Assembly (NCBI GenBank): GCA_025965975.1
Contig: JAOPVX010000162.1
Span: 1 to 47,592 of the forward strand
Direction of reading: 5' to 3'
DNA from: Mycobacterium sp.
Lineage (GTDB): Bacteria; Actinomycetota; Actinomycetes; Mycobacteriales; Mycobacteriaceae
DNA length: 47,592 nt
Under the pieces are notes generated by a model. It saw only the letters and a list, made by a program, of their open reading frames with translations. It had not been told where the DNA came from and ran no database searches. Of this stretch, positions 26,343 to 34,811 are shown in pieces (position 1 is the first letter of the stretch; every line of letters starts with the position of its first letter). The translations under genes and the position numbers were made by a program.

Positions 26343-27011
26343 ATGACCGCACCCGATTTCGCCGTCCGGCCCCAGCTGGCCGAGGATGTCGCGCGTTACG
26401 TGCGCAAACGCATCTTCGACGGCACCTATGCTGCGTGGCAGTACATTCGCCTTGACCAATTGGCCGTGGAACTGGGTGTCAGTGTCACGCCGGTACGTGA
26501 GGCGCTCTTCGTCCTGAGCGCAGAGGGGCTGCTCTCACAGCAGCCGCGGCGGGGCTTTGTGGTGGTGGCGGTGACGGGCCGCGATCTCACTGATGTGGCG
26601 AATGTGCAGGCCCACATCGGTGGTGAGCTCGCCGCGCGGGCCGCGGTCAACATCACGGACGAGCAGTTGCGCGAGCTGGAGAAGATTCAGACCGAACTGG
26701 AAGAGGCCTACGCCAGCGATGACGATGACAGCGCGGTCCGGCTCAACCACGAGTTCCACAAGGCGATCAACGTCGCCGCCGACTCGCCCAAGCTCGCCCA
26801 GCTGATGTCGCAGATCACCCGATACGCACCAGAGTCCGTGTTTCCGACGATCTCGGGCTGGCCCGATCAGTCGACCGAGCACCATCGCAAGTTGTTGGCT
26901 GCGCTCGAATCCCATGATGAAAACCTCGCTCGTACCGCAATGTCCGAGCACCTCGCCGCCGGCGCTGCGCCGTTGATCGACCACCTCACGCAACGCGGGG
27001 TGGTCAGCTAA
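26343..27011 (+). CDS. GntR family regulator, FCD (FadR) subfamily
   Basis: 222 residues. Winged HTH at about 15-75 (IRLDQLAVELGVSVTPVREALFVLSAEGLLSQQPRRGFVV) and an FCD ligand domain with the expected metal-binding Asp/His positions (LNHEFHKAINVAAD, EHHRKLLAALESHDENLA, MSEHLAAGA). FCD regulators usually sense small carboxylates or acyl-CoAs. As last gene of the SDR-thiolase-FadE operon it likely autoregulates through the 23123-23141 palindrome. Confidence 0.9.
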   Translation: MTAPDFAVRPQLAEDVARYVRKRIFDGTYAAWQYIRLDQLAVELGVSVTPVREALFVLSAEGLLSQQPRRGFVVVAVTGRDLTDVANVQAHIGGELAARAAVNITDEQLRELEKIQTELEEAYASDDDDSAVRLNHEFHKAINVAADSPKLAQLMSQITRYAPESVFPTISGWPDQSTEHHRKLLAALESHDENLARTAMSEHLAAGAAPLIDHLTQRGVVS

Positions 27012-27120
27012 TTCGACTCTCTCGGGGCCCACGGCGCCTGCGGAGTGGGCAAGCGTGCCCGAGCTGTCTATGTTGTGTCCCATAGTACTAGTGCCGATTT
27101 CGACACCATGGTTGTTGAAA

Positions 27121-27133
27121 TCTCAGCCTGAGA
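27121..27133. terminator. possible bidirectional terminator between convergent operons
   Basis: TCTCA-GCC-TGAGA hairpin (27121-27133), extended by AA/TT pairs after one mismatch, with a T-rich tail on the plus side (CTTTCTT) and TTTCAAC on the minus side. It lies in the 172-bp gap between the ends of the GntR operon and the minus-strand synthetase operon. A second weaker stem (GCCCAC 27027-27032 with GTGGGC 27045-27050) has no T-tract. The stems are short, hence low confidence. Confidence 0.35.
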
Positions 27134-27183
27134 CTTTCTTGACGACCGTGGTGTCGATCTCGGCGATAGCGTCGCGAATCGCA

Positions 27184-28702
27184 CTAGGTCGAAGATCGCC
27201 GTGAGTCATGTGTGGCGGCCAGCATGGCACGCAGCCGGCGAGCGTCGACCTTTCCGGTCGTACCGCGCGGAATGTCCTCGTCGGAGTCGACGACGAGCCA
27301 CACCGTCGGGACTTTGAAAGAGCTCAACAGCTTTCGCGCCGCAGCCCGGAGATGATCGACAGTGGTACCGCCTATCACGACGGTCCCCACCGAGCCGGAT
27401 ACGTCGGTGACGAACGCGTTATCGACGCCGTCGATGGTCCGCAGCGCCTGCTCCACCTCGCTCGGGTAGACCGTCGCGCCGCTGACCTTGAACATGTCGT
27501 CGGATCGGCCGTGGTAGAACATGAAGCCGTCGTCGTCGAGGTGCCCGAGATCGCCGGTGGGGTAATAGCCGTCCGGCGTGAACAGGTCTTCGCGGCTGCG
27601 CCGGCACATGCCCCGCAACGTGTGCGGTCCCCGGATCTGGATCACGCCGACGGTGCCGGCGGGAACCGGTTGGCCGGTGTCGTGGTCGACGATCCGCACC
27701 TGCATGCCGTCGAACGGCTTCCCGCAGCTTCCCCACGCCGACCGCGGCATGTCCGTGTCTGCGGGATACCCGCAGTACGGTCCGAAGGACTCGGTCATCC
27801 CGAACAACTTCGCTCGCGCACCGGGCTCCGCGCGTTGATCCGCCGGCAGCAGCGCCTCCAGGCTGCCCGGCCGTAGCGCGGACAAATCGGCTCCGACAGA
27901 GGCGGATTGGCGCCAGCGCTTCGGCCTGGTCGGGCCAGCCGCGAAACAGCGTGACCTGTTCGCGCTCCAGCAGGCGCAGTGTCGTCTCCGGCCGGGGAAC
28001 CTCCTCGGTGACGAGCGTGGCGCCCGCCAGCAGGGCGGACAGCACGCCGCTGCCGAGGCCGCCCACCCAGAAGAACGGCATCGGCAGGTATAGGCGGGTG
28101 TTGGCGTCGATGCAGCGGGCAGTTAGACCGGATCGCACCGCAGCCAGCGCGTTGCCGTGCGAGTGGATGACACCCTTCGGCGGCCCGCTGCTTCCTGACG
28201 TGAACATGATGACCAGCGTGTCGCTCGGCGTGACGGCCGCCGCCATCGCGTCGACCACCGGATTACCACCGCGCGGGTTCGCCACTCGGTCTGGAGTCCA
28301 AACCTCGCGCAGTGCGGGAAGTTCGAGGCTCTCCACCACGCCCCCCAGATCGTCGAGATAACGATGTCCGCGGAACTCCTCGACGGCGATCAGAACCTGC
28401 ACGGAGGCACCCCGCAGCTGAGCAACGAGCTCCGGGGGCTGCAGCAGGGTGCTCAGCGGAACCAGCACGGCGCCGATGCGCGCCAGCGCCACCGCGATCT
28501 GCACCCATTGCACACAGTTCGGCATGATCAGACCGACCCGAGTCCCCTTGCCGACACCGGCTTCGAGGAATCCCGCCACAAGGGCTCGGGTGGTGTCGTC
28601 GAGCTCGCCGTACGTGATGCGCGTTGCAGGGTCGATCACCATCGGCTTGTCGCCGTGTTGTTCGGCGCGCCGCCTCACCAGCCGGTCGATGGTGTCATGC
28701 AT
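27184..28702 (-). pseudogene. AMP-forming acyl-CoA synthetase, frameshifted
   Basis: From ATG 28702 the first frame gives about 264 residues: FadD N-domain with ITYGELDDTTRALVAGFLEAG and P-loop FTSGSSGPPKGVIHSHG, up to RGWPDQAEALA. Near 27910 the reading continues in the next frame (RQSASVGADLSALRPGSLEALLP...), with FGMTESFGPYCG, YYPTGDLGHLDDDG, GRSDDMFKVSGATVYPSEVEQ and the C-terminal Lys motif RGTTGKVDARRL. Total about 505 codons, normal for the family, so one extra or two missing bases separate two healthy halves. Either a recent mutation or a sequencing error. Start overlaps the previous synthetase by 8 bp; last gene of the six-gene minus operon. Confidence 0.85.
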
Positions 28703-30179
28703 CGAAAACCTTCTGCAAAGCCGCAACGTCGACCTTGCCGCTGGAGAGGAGTGGCATCTCGGAACACGGCACCGTGGCAAAGCGTCTCGGGATCTTGTAG
28801 GCAGACAGCTCGGCCGCCAGACGCTCACGCACCACCGCCTCGTCGAATTCGGCGCCGGCCTCCAACGCGACGACCGCGGCGACAAGCTGCCCACGTTCGG
28901 GATCGGGGAGCCCGAGCACATGCGCCACGGTCCCACCGGTGACCTTGGCGATGGCGCCTTCCACCTCGGCGGGGGCGACATTGGCGCCTGCCGTCTTGAT
29001 CATCGCGCCCTTGCGGCCGATGAAGTACATGAAACCATCGGTATCGGTGCGGACGAGATCACCGGTGTGAAACCAGCCGTCGGCATCGAAGCAGTCCTCG
29101 CGGCTGCGCTTGTAGTAGCGCTGCATCACGAACGGGCCGCGGATGCACAGCTCGCCGTCGACGATCTTGGTTTCGAAGCCCGGCGCCGGCTTGCCGAACG
29201 AACCGCGCCGGTGCTCCGGCTGGTCGGATTCGTCCTCACTGATCGTGATGACGCTGCCGGCTTCGGTCATGCCGAGCATGGTGTGCCGCAACTCAGGATC
29301 GGCTGGCCGCACTTCTGGCGCCATGATCGGGTACAGGTTCCCGCGTCGGATCGACGACAGGTTGCGGCCTGGCAAACTGGGGTGACGGGCTAGGTGTGCA
29401 ATCCCCGCCGCGAAACCATTGGTCATCGTGGGTTTTTCGGCCTCGAGCAGATCAAGCGTCTCGCCGGCATCGGTGGCATTGGAGCACACCAAAGTCGAGC
29501 CGGCGAGCAGGGTGGCCAGCACCGCGAAAGCAATTCCGCCGATCCAGAAGAACGGTGAGTTACAGAACAGACTGTCGTTGGACGACAGACCGCGGATCTC
29601 GTTGAGGATCTTCTGGTGCCCCAGAAGGGATGCGTGGGTGTGAACCACGCCCTTGGGCGCACTCGTCGAGCCCGACGTGTACACAATGGCCAGCGGATCC
29701 GACTCATCGACGTCATGTTCCATCGCCTCGAGCAGCGTGGCGTCGGCCTTATCGCTGGGTTCGGAGTCGATCAGCACGTTGCGCAGCAGCGGGGCGGCTC
29801 CCTCGATGTCGGCAAGTCGCTGCCGGTAGTCGTGCGAGCGAAACGATGCAGCGGCAAGGAGTATTTCGGTGTCGCTGTCGACGAGTTGTGCGGCCATCTC
29901 CGGAGCGGTGGCGAATGTCGAGAACGGTATGACGACGGCGCCGATGCGCGCGGCGGCCAGCATGCCGACAACGAACGCCTCACCGTTGGGGTAGAGCAGC
30001 CCGACGTGAGTGCCCTTTCCCGCGCCGAGGGCGATCAGGCCACGGGCCAGTTGCGCCGACCTCCGATCGGCGTCCGCGTAGCTGAGGCGCTCGGCGTCGC
30101 ACACCAGGAGCGGGTGTTCTGCTCGTGCAACTGACTGCTGCCGCAGAACTTCGGCGACGGTCAGCGATTCACTTGGCAT
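28695..30179 (-). CDS. AMP-forming acyl-CoA synthetase (FadD-like)
   Basis: 494 residues from ATG 30179; the frame extends further upstream but that overlaps the preceding gene. ANL-superfamily motifs are complete: P-loop IVYTSGSTSAPKGVVHTHAS, MLGMTEAGSV, GWFHTGDLVRTDTDGFMYFIGR, MIKTAGANVAPAEVE and catalytic Lys in LSSGKVDVAALQ. It activates a carboxylate to acyl-AMP then acyl-CoA. Its start overlaps the upstream ligase by 11 bp and its end overlaps the next by 8 bp. Three ligases in a row suggest different substrates or intermediates of one route. Confidence 0.93.
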   Translation of the reverse strand: MPSESLTVAEVLRQQSVARAEHPLLVCDAERLSYADADRRSAQLARGLIALGAGKGTHVGLLYPNGEAFVVGMLAAARIGAVVIPFSTFATAPEMAAQLVDSDTEILLAAASFRSHDYRQRLADIEGAAPLLRNVLIDSEPSDKADATLLEAMEHDVDESDPLAIVYTSGSTSAPKGVVHTHASLLGHQKILNEIRGLSSNDSLFCNSPFFWIGGIAFAVLATLLAGSTLVCSNATDAGETLDLLEAEKPTMTNGFAAGIAHLARHPSLPGRNLSSIRRGNLYPIMAPEVRPADPELRHTMLGMTEAGSVITISEDESDQPEHRRGSFGKPAPGFETKIVDGELCIRGPFVMQRYYKRSREDCFDADGWFHTGDLVRTDTDGFMYFIGRKGAMIKTAGANVAPAEVEGAIAKVTGGTVAHVLGLPDPERGQLVAAVVALEAGAEFDEAVVRERLAAELSAYKIPRRFATVPCSEMPLLSSGKVDVAALQKVFDA

Positions 30180-31638
30180 GTTCGACCGGATGGCTGAAGA
30201 ACGCCCGGACCGCACCGAGGTCGGCCTTGCCGGAGGGAGTTCTGGGAATGTGGTCGACGATCGCGATGTCGGTGGGAATCTCGTAGCGCGCCAACCGTGC
30301 TCGCAGGAACTCCATGAGCGCGGCCGCATCGATCGATGCAGCATCCCGCAGCTCCACCATCGCAACCGGGGTTTCGCCGAGGCGGTCGTCGCGCCGACCC
30401 ACCACGGCCGCCCCTCGCACCGCGGGATGGCCCTCCAGCGCGGCGCGCACGTCGTCGGGCATCACCTTGAAGCCACCGCGGATGATCGCCTGATCGGCGC
30501 GGCCGAGAATCCAGAGGAATCCGTCCCCGTCGATGCGGGCCATGTCGGCGGTGCGCATCCAGTCGGCCGACGGCCCGAGCTGTCCGGGTTTGACCTCGAG
30601 CAGCCCGGCCTGGTCGGGATCAAGCGGCGTGCCGTCGCCATCGACCACCCGAAGTTGTGCACCCAGGCTTGGCCTGCCCACACTGCCGCGCTTGACATGC
30701 CAGTACTTCTGATAGTCCGCCAGTGTCCAACCTGCCACTTCGCCGCCGAATTCCGTTGCTGCATAAGATGTCAGGACGGGTATTCCGAACTTCGCGGTGA
30801 ACGCGTCGGCATCCTCGGCCGACAGAGGTGCGGTGCCCGATGTGACCGCGAGAATGCTCGCCAGATCCTCCTTGGTCAAATCCGAATGCAACACCATGCG
30901 CAGCGCCGCGGGCACCAGCGACACCGCGCGCGGCCGATGCCTACGCACCGCGTCGGCCCACCGGCCCAGGTCGAAACGGTCCAACAACGCGAAAGGCCTT
31001 GCCTCGCAAACGCACTGCAGCACGCGGAAGACGCCGCCGATATGCACCATTGGGGCGTTGACGATCGCGACACCGCGCCGCAGCTCCGTCGGCGGCGCGC
31101 ACTGGTGGGGTTCAGGCCCGATCACGCTGCGTGCCAGCATGTCGTAGGTAAGGTCGATTCGCTTGGGCGGACCGGTCGTTCCGCTCGTCAGCATCCGCAC
31201 CGCGACCCCCTGGCGGCCAGCGGCACCGCAGTTGCTCGCGGCGGTCACCTCCGGCTCGTCGGTAATGGTCGAGATCGACACCACCGTGGTACCGGCGGAC
31301 GGTGCCACCAGCTTCGTCAGATCGTCGCGCTCGCCGACCATGAACGGTAGGTCCAGCGCCTCGATATCGGCCCGGGTGCGGTCGTCACCTCGAGACGGGT
31401 TGATGACGACGACGGTTGCGCCACCGAGCAGCACGCCGAGGAACGTCGCCACGTGAGCGGGCTTGTTTCGCAGCAGGATCCCGACCTGACGCTGCCCAAC
31501 CTCGAGTGCCTTGATGGTCTGGGCGAGCGTGGCGACCTCGCGCCACGTCGACCAGTGACCGTCGTACTCGATGGCTGCAGCGTCGGGCTGCAGCTCGAGC
31601 ACGTCGGCGATGCGCCGGCTGAGCGGGTGATCGGGCAT
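30169..31638 (-). CDS. AMP-binding acyl-CoA synthetase-like protein
   Basis: 489 residues. ANL fold with P-loop MLTSGTTGPPKRIDLTYDM, YAATEFGGEVAGW in place of the usual (Y)GxTE motif, WMRTADMARIDGDGFLWILGR, IIRGGFKVMPDDVRAALE and C-terminal Lys in RTPSGKADLGAV. The P-loop lacks the usual PKGV/H (PKRI/D), and the N-domain is compact, marking a divergent subgroup compared with its two neighbours. ATG 31638 overlaps the crotonase stop by one base (TGATG). Confidence 0.9.
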   Translation of the reverse strand: MPDHPLSRRIADVLELQPDAAAIEYDGHWSTWREVATLAQTIKALEVGQRQVGILLRNKPAHVATFLGVLLGGATVVVINPSRGDDRTRADIEALDLPFMVGERDDLTKLVAPSAGTTVVSISTITDEPEVTAASNCGAAGRQGVAVRMLTSGTTGPPKRIDLTYDMLARSVIGPEPHQCAPPTELRRGVAIVNAPMVHIGGVFRVLQCVCEARPFALLDRFDLGRWADAVRRHRPRAVSLVPAALRMVLHSDLTKEDLASILAVTSGTAPLSAEDADAFTAKFGIPVLTSYAATEFGGEVAGWTLADYQKYWHVKRGSVGRPSLGAQLRVVDGDGTPLDPDQAGLLEVKPGQLGPSADWMRTADMARIDGDGFLWILGRADQAIIRGGFKVMPDDVRAALEGHPAVRGAAVVGRRDDRLGETPVAMVELRDAASIDAAALMEFLRARLARYEIPTDIAIVDHIPRTPSGKADLGAVRAFFSHPVEHAK

Positions 31639-32423
31639 CAGCGGACCATCGGCTTGGCCGGCGCGCCATTGTCACTGGCGGCTAGTTCGGCCTGGCCGAG
31701 GGGATTTCCCAGCCGCGTGTAGATGAGGTTCTGCTCCAGTGCCGCACGGTAGGGTTTGTCCAGGGACTCCCAGATCGCCTTCACAGTGCCCTGAGTCGCC
31801 GACGGCGGCTTGGCGGCGATCGCCGCCGCGATCTCGTGAGCGCGCGCCCACAGCCGATCGGGGGAGACCACCTCCGACACCAAACCGATCCGCAGCGCGG
31901 TGTCCGCGCCGACGCGCTCATCGTTGCCCATCAACGCGATTCGCAACGTCTCGCCTAGACCGACGCGGCGCATCAACCCGATCGGCTCCAACGCGCAAAC
32001 CAAACCGGCGCTGACATGCGAGTCGAAGAACGTCGCGTCATCGGAGCAGATCACCACATCGGACTCGTTAACGAAGTAGAAGGCGCCCGCGGTGCACATC
32101 CCCTGAACGGCACACACTACGGGCTTCCACATCTTTTGCCATTTCGGGCTGAGCGCCTCGCCCGGATCCTCGTGATTCCACACGTTGTCCGGCTGCCCGT
32201 ACGGCGTCTTGACGTCGAGCCCGGCACTGAACGCCCGGCTGCCGGCCGCACGAAGCACGACGGCGTTCACCGACACGTCGAGTTTGACGATTCGCCAGGC
32301 CTCGGCCATCTCCTCGCACATGATGCGGTTGAACGCGTTGAGCGAATCCGGCCGGTTCAGCGTGATCGTCGCGACGTGACTGGTGGCGTCCACGTCGAGC
32401 AGAATCGTTTGAAACTCCGTCAT
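31638..32423 (-). CDS. enoyl-CoA hydratase/isomerase family (crotonase fold), atypical active site
   Basis: 261 residues from ATG 32423, chosen for its ATGA overlap with the upstream gene (GTG 32429 is possible). Crotonase fold with ATITLNRPDSLNAFN, AFSAGLDVKT and oxyanion segment VQGMCTAGAFYF. At the first catalytic Glu of true hydratases (PE) it has SH (FDSHVSAGLV), and the second Glu is not evident (GETLRIALMG), so ordinary hydration is unlikely. It probably performs another crotonase reaction (isomerisation, hydrolysis or ring chemistry). Same FDxHVS subgroup as its neighbour at 32420. Confidence 0.88.
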   Translation of the reverse strand: MTEFQTILLDVDATSHVATITLNRPDSLNAFNRIMCEEMAEAWRIVKLDVSVNAVVLRAAGSRAFSAGLDVKTPYGQPDNVWNHEDPGEALSPKWQKMWKPVVCAVQGMCTAGAFYFVNESDVVICSDDATFFDSHVSAGLVCALEPIGLMRRVGLGETLRIALMGNDERVGADTALRIGLVSEVVSPDRLWARAHEIAAAIAAKPPSATQGTVKAIWESLDKPYRAALEQNLIYTRLGNPLGQAELAASDNGAPAKPMVR

Positions 32424-33247
32424 CGGCACTGCCAGTTCGGGGCGCGCTTTTCCATGAATGCCTTCGGTCCTTCGAGCGCGTCCTCGGTGCGGATGACGCG
32501 CTCGCGGAACGTCTCGGCAAGGATTTCGGCGTCGTGCAGCGGCAGGTCCAGTGTCTTGTGGATCGCCAGCCGCGTGCCCCGCACGGCCAGCGGCGCATTC
32601 GTGTTCACGATGTCGGCGACCTCGTTGGCGCGTTCGAGGAGCTTCTCGTGCTCGACGACCTCGCTGATCATGCCGAGGTCGTAGGCGCGTTGCGCGCTCA
32701 TCCGTTCGTGTTTACCCATCAGCGCCATGCGCAGCGCAATACTGCGGGGCAGCACCCGGGCCAGCCGCACCATCTCGCGGCCGGCCACCAAGCCGATGCT
32801 GACGTGCGGGTCGAAGAACGTCGCCTTGTCGGAGGCGATGGCGATGTCGCCGGTGGTGATCCAGTCCAGCCCTGCGCCACAGCACAATCCGTTGATGGCG
32901 GCCAGCACCGGCTTGGCCATCCTGCGAAATGGCGGGGTGCCCTCCTGTGGCGCCTCCCACTGGTCGTAGGTGGACAGGTACGGGCGCTCGTAGAGCACCC
33001 GGCCGTCCTCTGGGATCTCCGCCACGTCGGCTCCGGTGCAAAACGCGCGGCCGGTGCCGGTGACGATGAGTATCCAGATGTTGTCGTCGTTTTCGGACTC
33101 GTCATACGCGGTGCGCAACTCGCTGATCATGTGCGGGTTGAGCGCGTTGAGCGCGTCGGGCCGGTTCAGCGTGATCGTGGCCTTGTGCCCGTCGACCTCG
33201 TATCTGATGTTGTCGAACGACTTAGGAGACACAGGTGCTTCCTTCAT
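32420..33247 (-). CDS. enoyl-CoA hydratase/isomerase family (crotonase fold), FDPHVS subgroup
   Basis: 275 residues. ATITLNRPDALNALNPHM, AFCTGADVAEIPEDG, oxyanion INGLCCGAGLDWITTGD, then FFDPHVSIGLVAGREMVRL where hydratases have a Glu-Pro/Glu pair. The subgroup lacks Glu144 of rat hydratase (His here). It has an ordinary C-terminus (EGPKAFMEKRAPNWQCR). ATG 33247 lies 4 bp after the stop of the first crotonase gene of the operon. Confidence 0.9.
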   Translation of the reverse strand: MKEAPVSPKSFDNIRYEVDGHKATITLNRPDALNALNPHMISELRTAYDESENDDNIWILIVTGTGRAFCTGADVAEIPEDGRVLYERPYLSTYDQWEAPQEGTPPFRRMAKPVLAAINGLCCGAGLDWITTGDIAIASDKATFFDPHVSIGLVAGREMVRLARVLPRSIALRMALMGKHERMSAQRAYDLGMISEVVEHEKLLERANEVADIVNTNAPLAVRGTRLAIHKTLDLPLHDAEILAETFRERVIRTEDALEGPKAFMEKRAPNWQCR

Positions 33248-33251
33248 TTAG

Positions 33252-34073
33252 TCACCTTCCACCGAATTCCGGTGTGCGCTTTTCGCGGAACGCCGCCAGG
33301 CCCTCTTTGAAATCGGTTGTTCGGCACGACAACTCCATATTGAAGAGTTCCTGCGTCATGGCCTGGCCCAGCGTGGCGTGCTGACCGTAGTTGAGCGCTT
33401 GCTTGGCAAGCCCGATGGCGACCGTTGGCCCGGACGCGAGTCGCGTCAGCAGTTGCTCGGTGACGTTGTCCAGTTCGGCTGAGCTCACGCCGCGGTGAAT
33501 CAGTCCCCAGTCCGCAGCGTCGCTTCCACTCACCTTCTCACCGAGCAGCAGCATCTCCTTGGCCCGCGCCAGGCCGACAAGCCGGGGCAGCAGCCACGTG
33601 GAACCGGAATCTGGGGAGAAGCCGCGACCGACGAACGGCTCCCAGAACACGGCATTGTCGGCGGCGACGGTGAAATCCGCGGCCAGTGCGAGATTGCAGC
33701 CAAGGCCGACGGCCCAACCCTGCACGCTGCAGACCACGGGCAACTGAATGCCGTTGACGAGTTCGATCACCCGGTTGGCGGTGTGTGGAATGCGTCGAAC
33801 CAGGTCGCCGGTGCGGGGCCGTTGGCCGGCGCTGTTGGTCGCCACCCAGTCCGCACCCGCGCAGAAATCGCCTGCCGCGCCACGGATATGGATGGCCCGA
33901 AGCGAATCGTCGGTCGCGGCGTCGGTCAGCAGACCGACCAGGGCGTCGATCATTGAATGGCTCAACGAGTTGCGTCTCGAGGGGCGATCGAGTGTGAGCC
34001 TAAGGACATCGCCGTCCCGCGAAGCCGTCACCGAGCCGTCGGCGTCGACGTCAGTCACCGTTGAATCCGCCAA
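33252..34073 (-). CDS. enoyl-CoA hydratase/isomerase family protein
   Basis: 273 residues from TTG 34073 with AGGGA upstream. LRLTLDRPSRRNSLSHSM, FCAGADWVATNS, VQGWAVGLGCNLALAADFT, VFWEPFVGRGFSPDSGSTWLLPRLVGLARAKEMLLLG, ending FKEGLAAFREKRTPEFGGR. It keeps a Glu at the second catalytic position (AKEM) and an Asp-Ser loop typical of isomerase-like crotonases such as PaaG. First gene of the six-gene minus operon; the promoter region (34074-34160) holds two inverted repeats. Confidence 0.9.
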   Translation of the reverse strand: MADSTVTDVDADGSVTASRDGDVLRLTLDRPSRRNSLSHSMIDALVGLLTDAATDDSLRAIHIRGAAGDFCAGADWVATNSAGQRPRTGDLVRRIPHTANRVIELVNGIQLPVVCSVQGWAVGLGCNLALAADFTVAADNAVFWEPFVGRGFSPDSGSTWLLPRLVGLARAKEMLLLGEKVSGSDAADWGLIHRGVSSAELDNVTEQLLTRLASGPTVAIGLAKQALNYGQHATLGQAMTQELFNMELSCRTTDFKEGLAAFREKRTPEFGGR

Positions 34074-34083
34074 TCCCTAGCTA

Positions 34084-34126
34084 TATGGTTAGCCATACAG
34101 TATTGCTATCATGTAAAAGATAGCAA
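34084..34126. promoter_or_regulatory. double operator in divergent promoter, 19-bp palindrome with TACAGTAT core
   Basis: TAGCCATACAGTATTGCTA (34090-34108) is a palindrome centred on A34099 with perfect arms TAGCNATAC and GTATNGCTA. It overlaps a second repeat, TATGG-TTAG-CCATA (34084-34097), and is followed by TTGCTATC (34103-34110)/GATAGCAA (34119-34126), a perfect 8-bp repeat with 8-bp spacer. It sits between the divergent starts at 34073 and 34161. Related boxes precede 36584 and 41482. Confidence 0.7.
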
Positions 34127-34160
34127 GGAAAGCACGCCAACGGAACATGGAAGAGGACCC

Positions 34161-34811
34161 ATGGCGGAAGCCACACCGCGATACGGCGAGCAGCCACTCG
34201 CGCAGACAGTGGCCGCTGCGGGTGCGCTGCGGCGTCTGACCGGGCTACTCCTGTCTTTGGAGCATGAGCATCCGACCGTGGACGCCATGCTCGCGCAATT
34301 CGCCGATTGGGAGTGGGAGTTGGCGGCCGCTGTCCCGCCCGACCCCACGCCTCGGATTGGGGCAGGCGGTGAGGAACAACGCGTGTATCTGGACCACGCG
34401 TTCGACGCAGGCGCGTACAACCCGTGTTTCCCCGAGTACACCTTCGAGCATCTCGACGGCGAGACCGCCTCTGGCCGCGTCACCTTCCCGATTGTCTACG
34501 AGGGCCCGCCGGGGCTGGTGAACGGCGGCTTTCTCGCTGTCTTCTTCGACTGCATCACCCAACACCAGAGCTGCGCCGCCGGGCGGACGGGCAAGACGCG
34601 CTCGCTCACGGTGACCTTCCGCAGGCCGACGCCGATCCTCACAGAGCTTCGCTTCGACGTCGCCCGGGCTGCGGCCGAAGGCAGGGTCACGTCGACCGCA
34701 CGGCTGCTGCTGGGCGACGAGGTGCTCTGCATGGGTGAGTTCAAGACGGTGGCGTCGTCCCCCGACAAACTGACCGGCTTCCAATTCGGCAAGCGGCGGG
34801 TCAGGAACTAG
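34161..34811 (+). CDS. hot-dog fold thioesterase (PaaI-like)
   Basis: 216 residues from ATG 34161 with AGAGGA upstream. A non-conserved N-terminal half is followed by a single hot-dog domain (about 88-205): GRVTFPIVYEGPPGLVNGGFLAVFFDCITQHQSC, RSLTVTFRRPTPILTELRFDV and STARLLLGDEVLCMGEFKTV. The usual HGG of PaaI-type thioesterases is NGG (Asn121) with Asp130 as possible catalytic acid. It probably hydrolyses or protects a CoA pool in this pathway. TAG overlaps the GntR GTG. Confidence 0.82.
   Translation: MAEATPRYGEQPLAQTVAAAGALRRLTGLLLSLEHEHPTVDAMLAQFADWEWELAAAVPPDPTPRIGAGGEEQRVYLDHAFDAGAYNPCFPEYTFEHLDGETASGRVTFPIVYEGPPGLVNGGFLAVFFDCITQHQSCAAGRTGKTRSLTVTFRRPTPILTELRFDVARAAAEGRVTSTARLLLGDEVLCMGEFKTVASSPDKLTGFQFGKRRVRN

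Noticed and set aside
25077-26459. 460-codon minus-strand frame opposite a FadE gene
   Set aside because: Shadow frame; the plus strand encodes an intact acyl-CoA dehydrogenase.
27083-27090. TAGTACTA palindrome between convergent operons as an operator
   Set aside because: It is at the 3' ends of both operons with no start codon nearby and is too short to stand alone.
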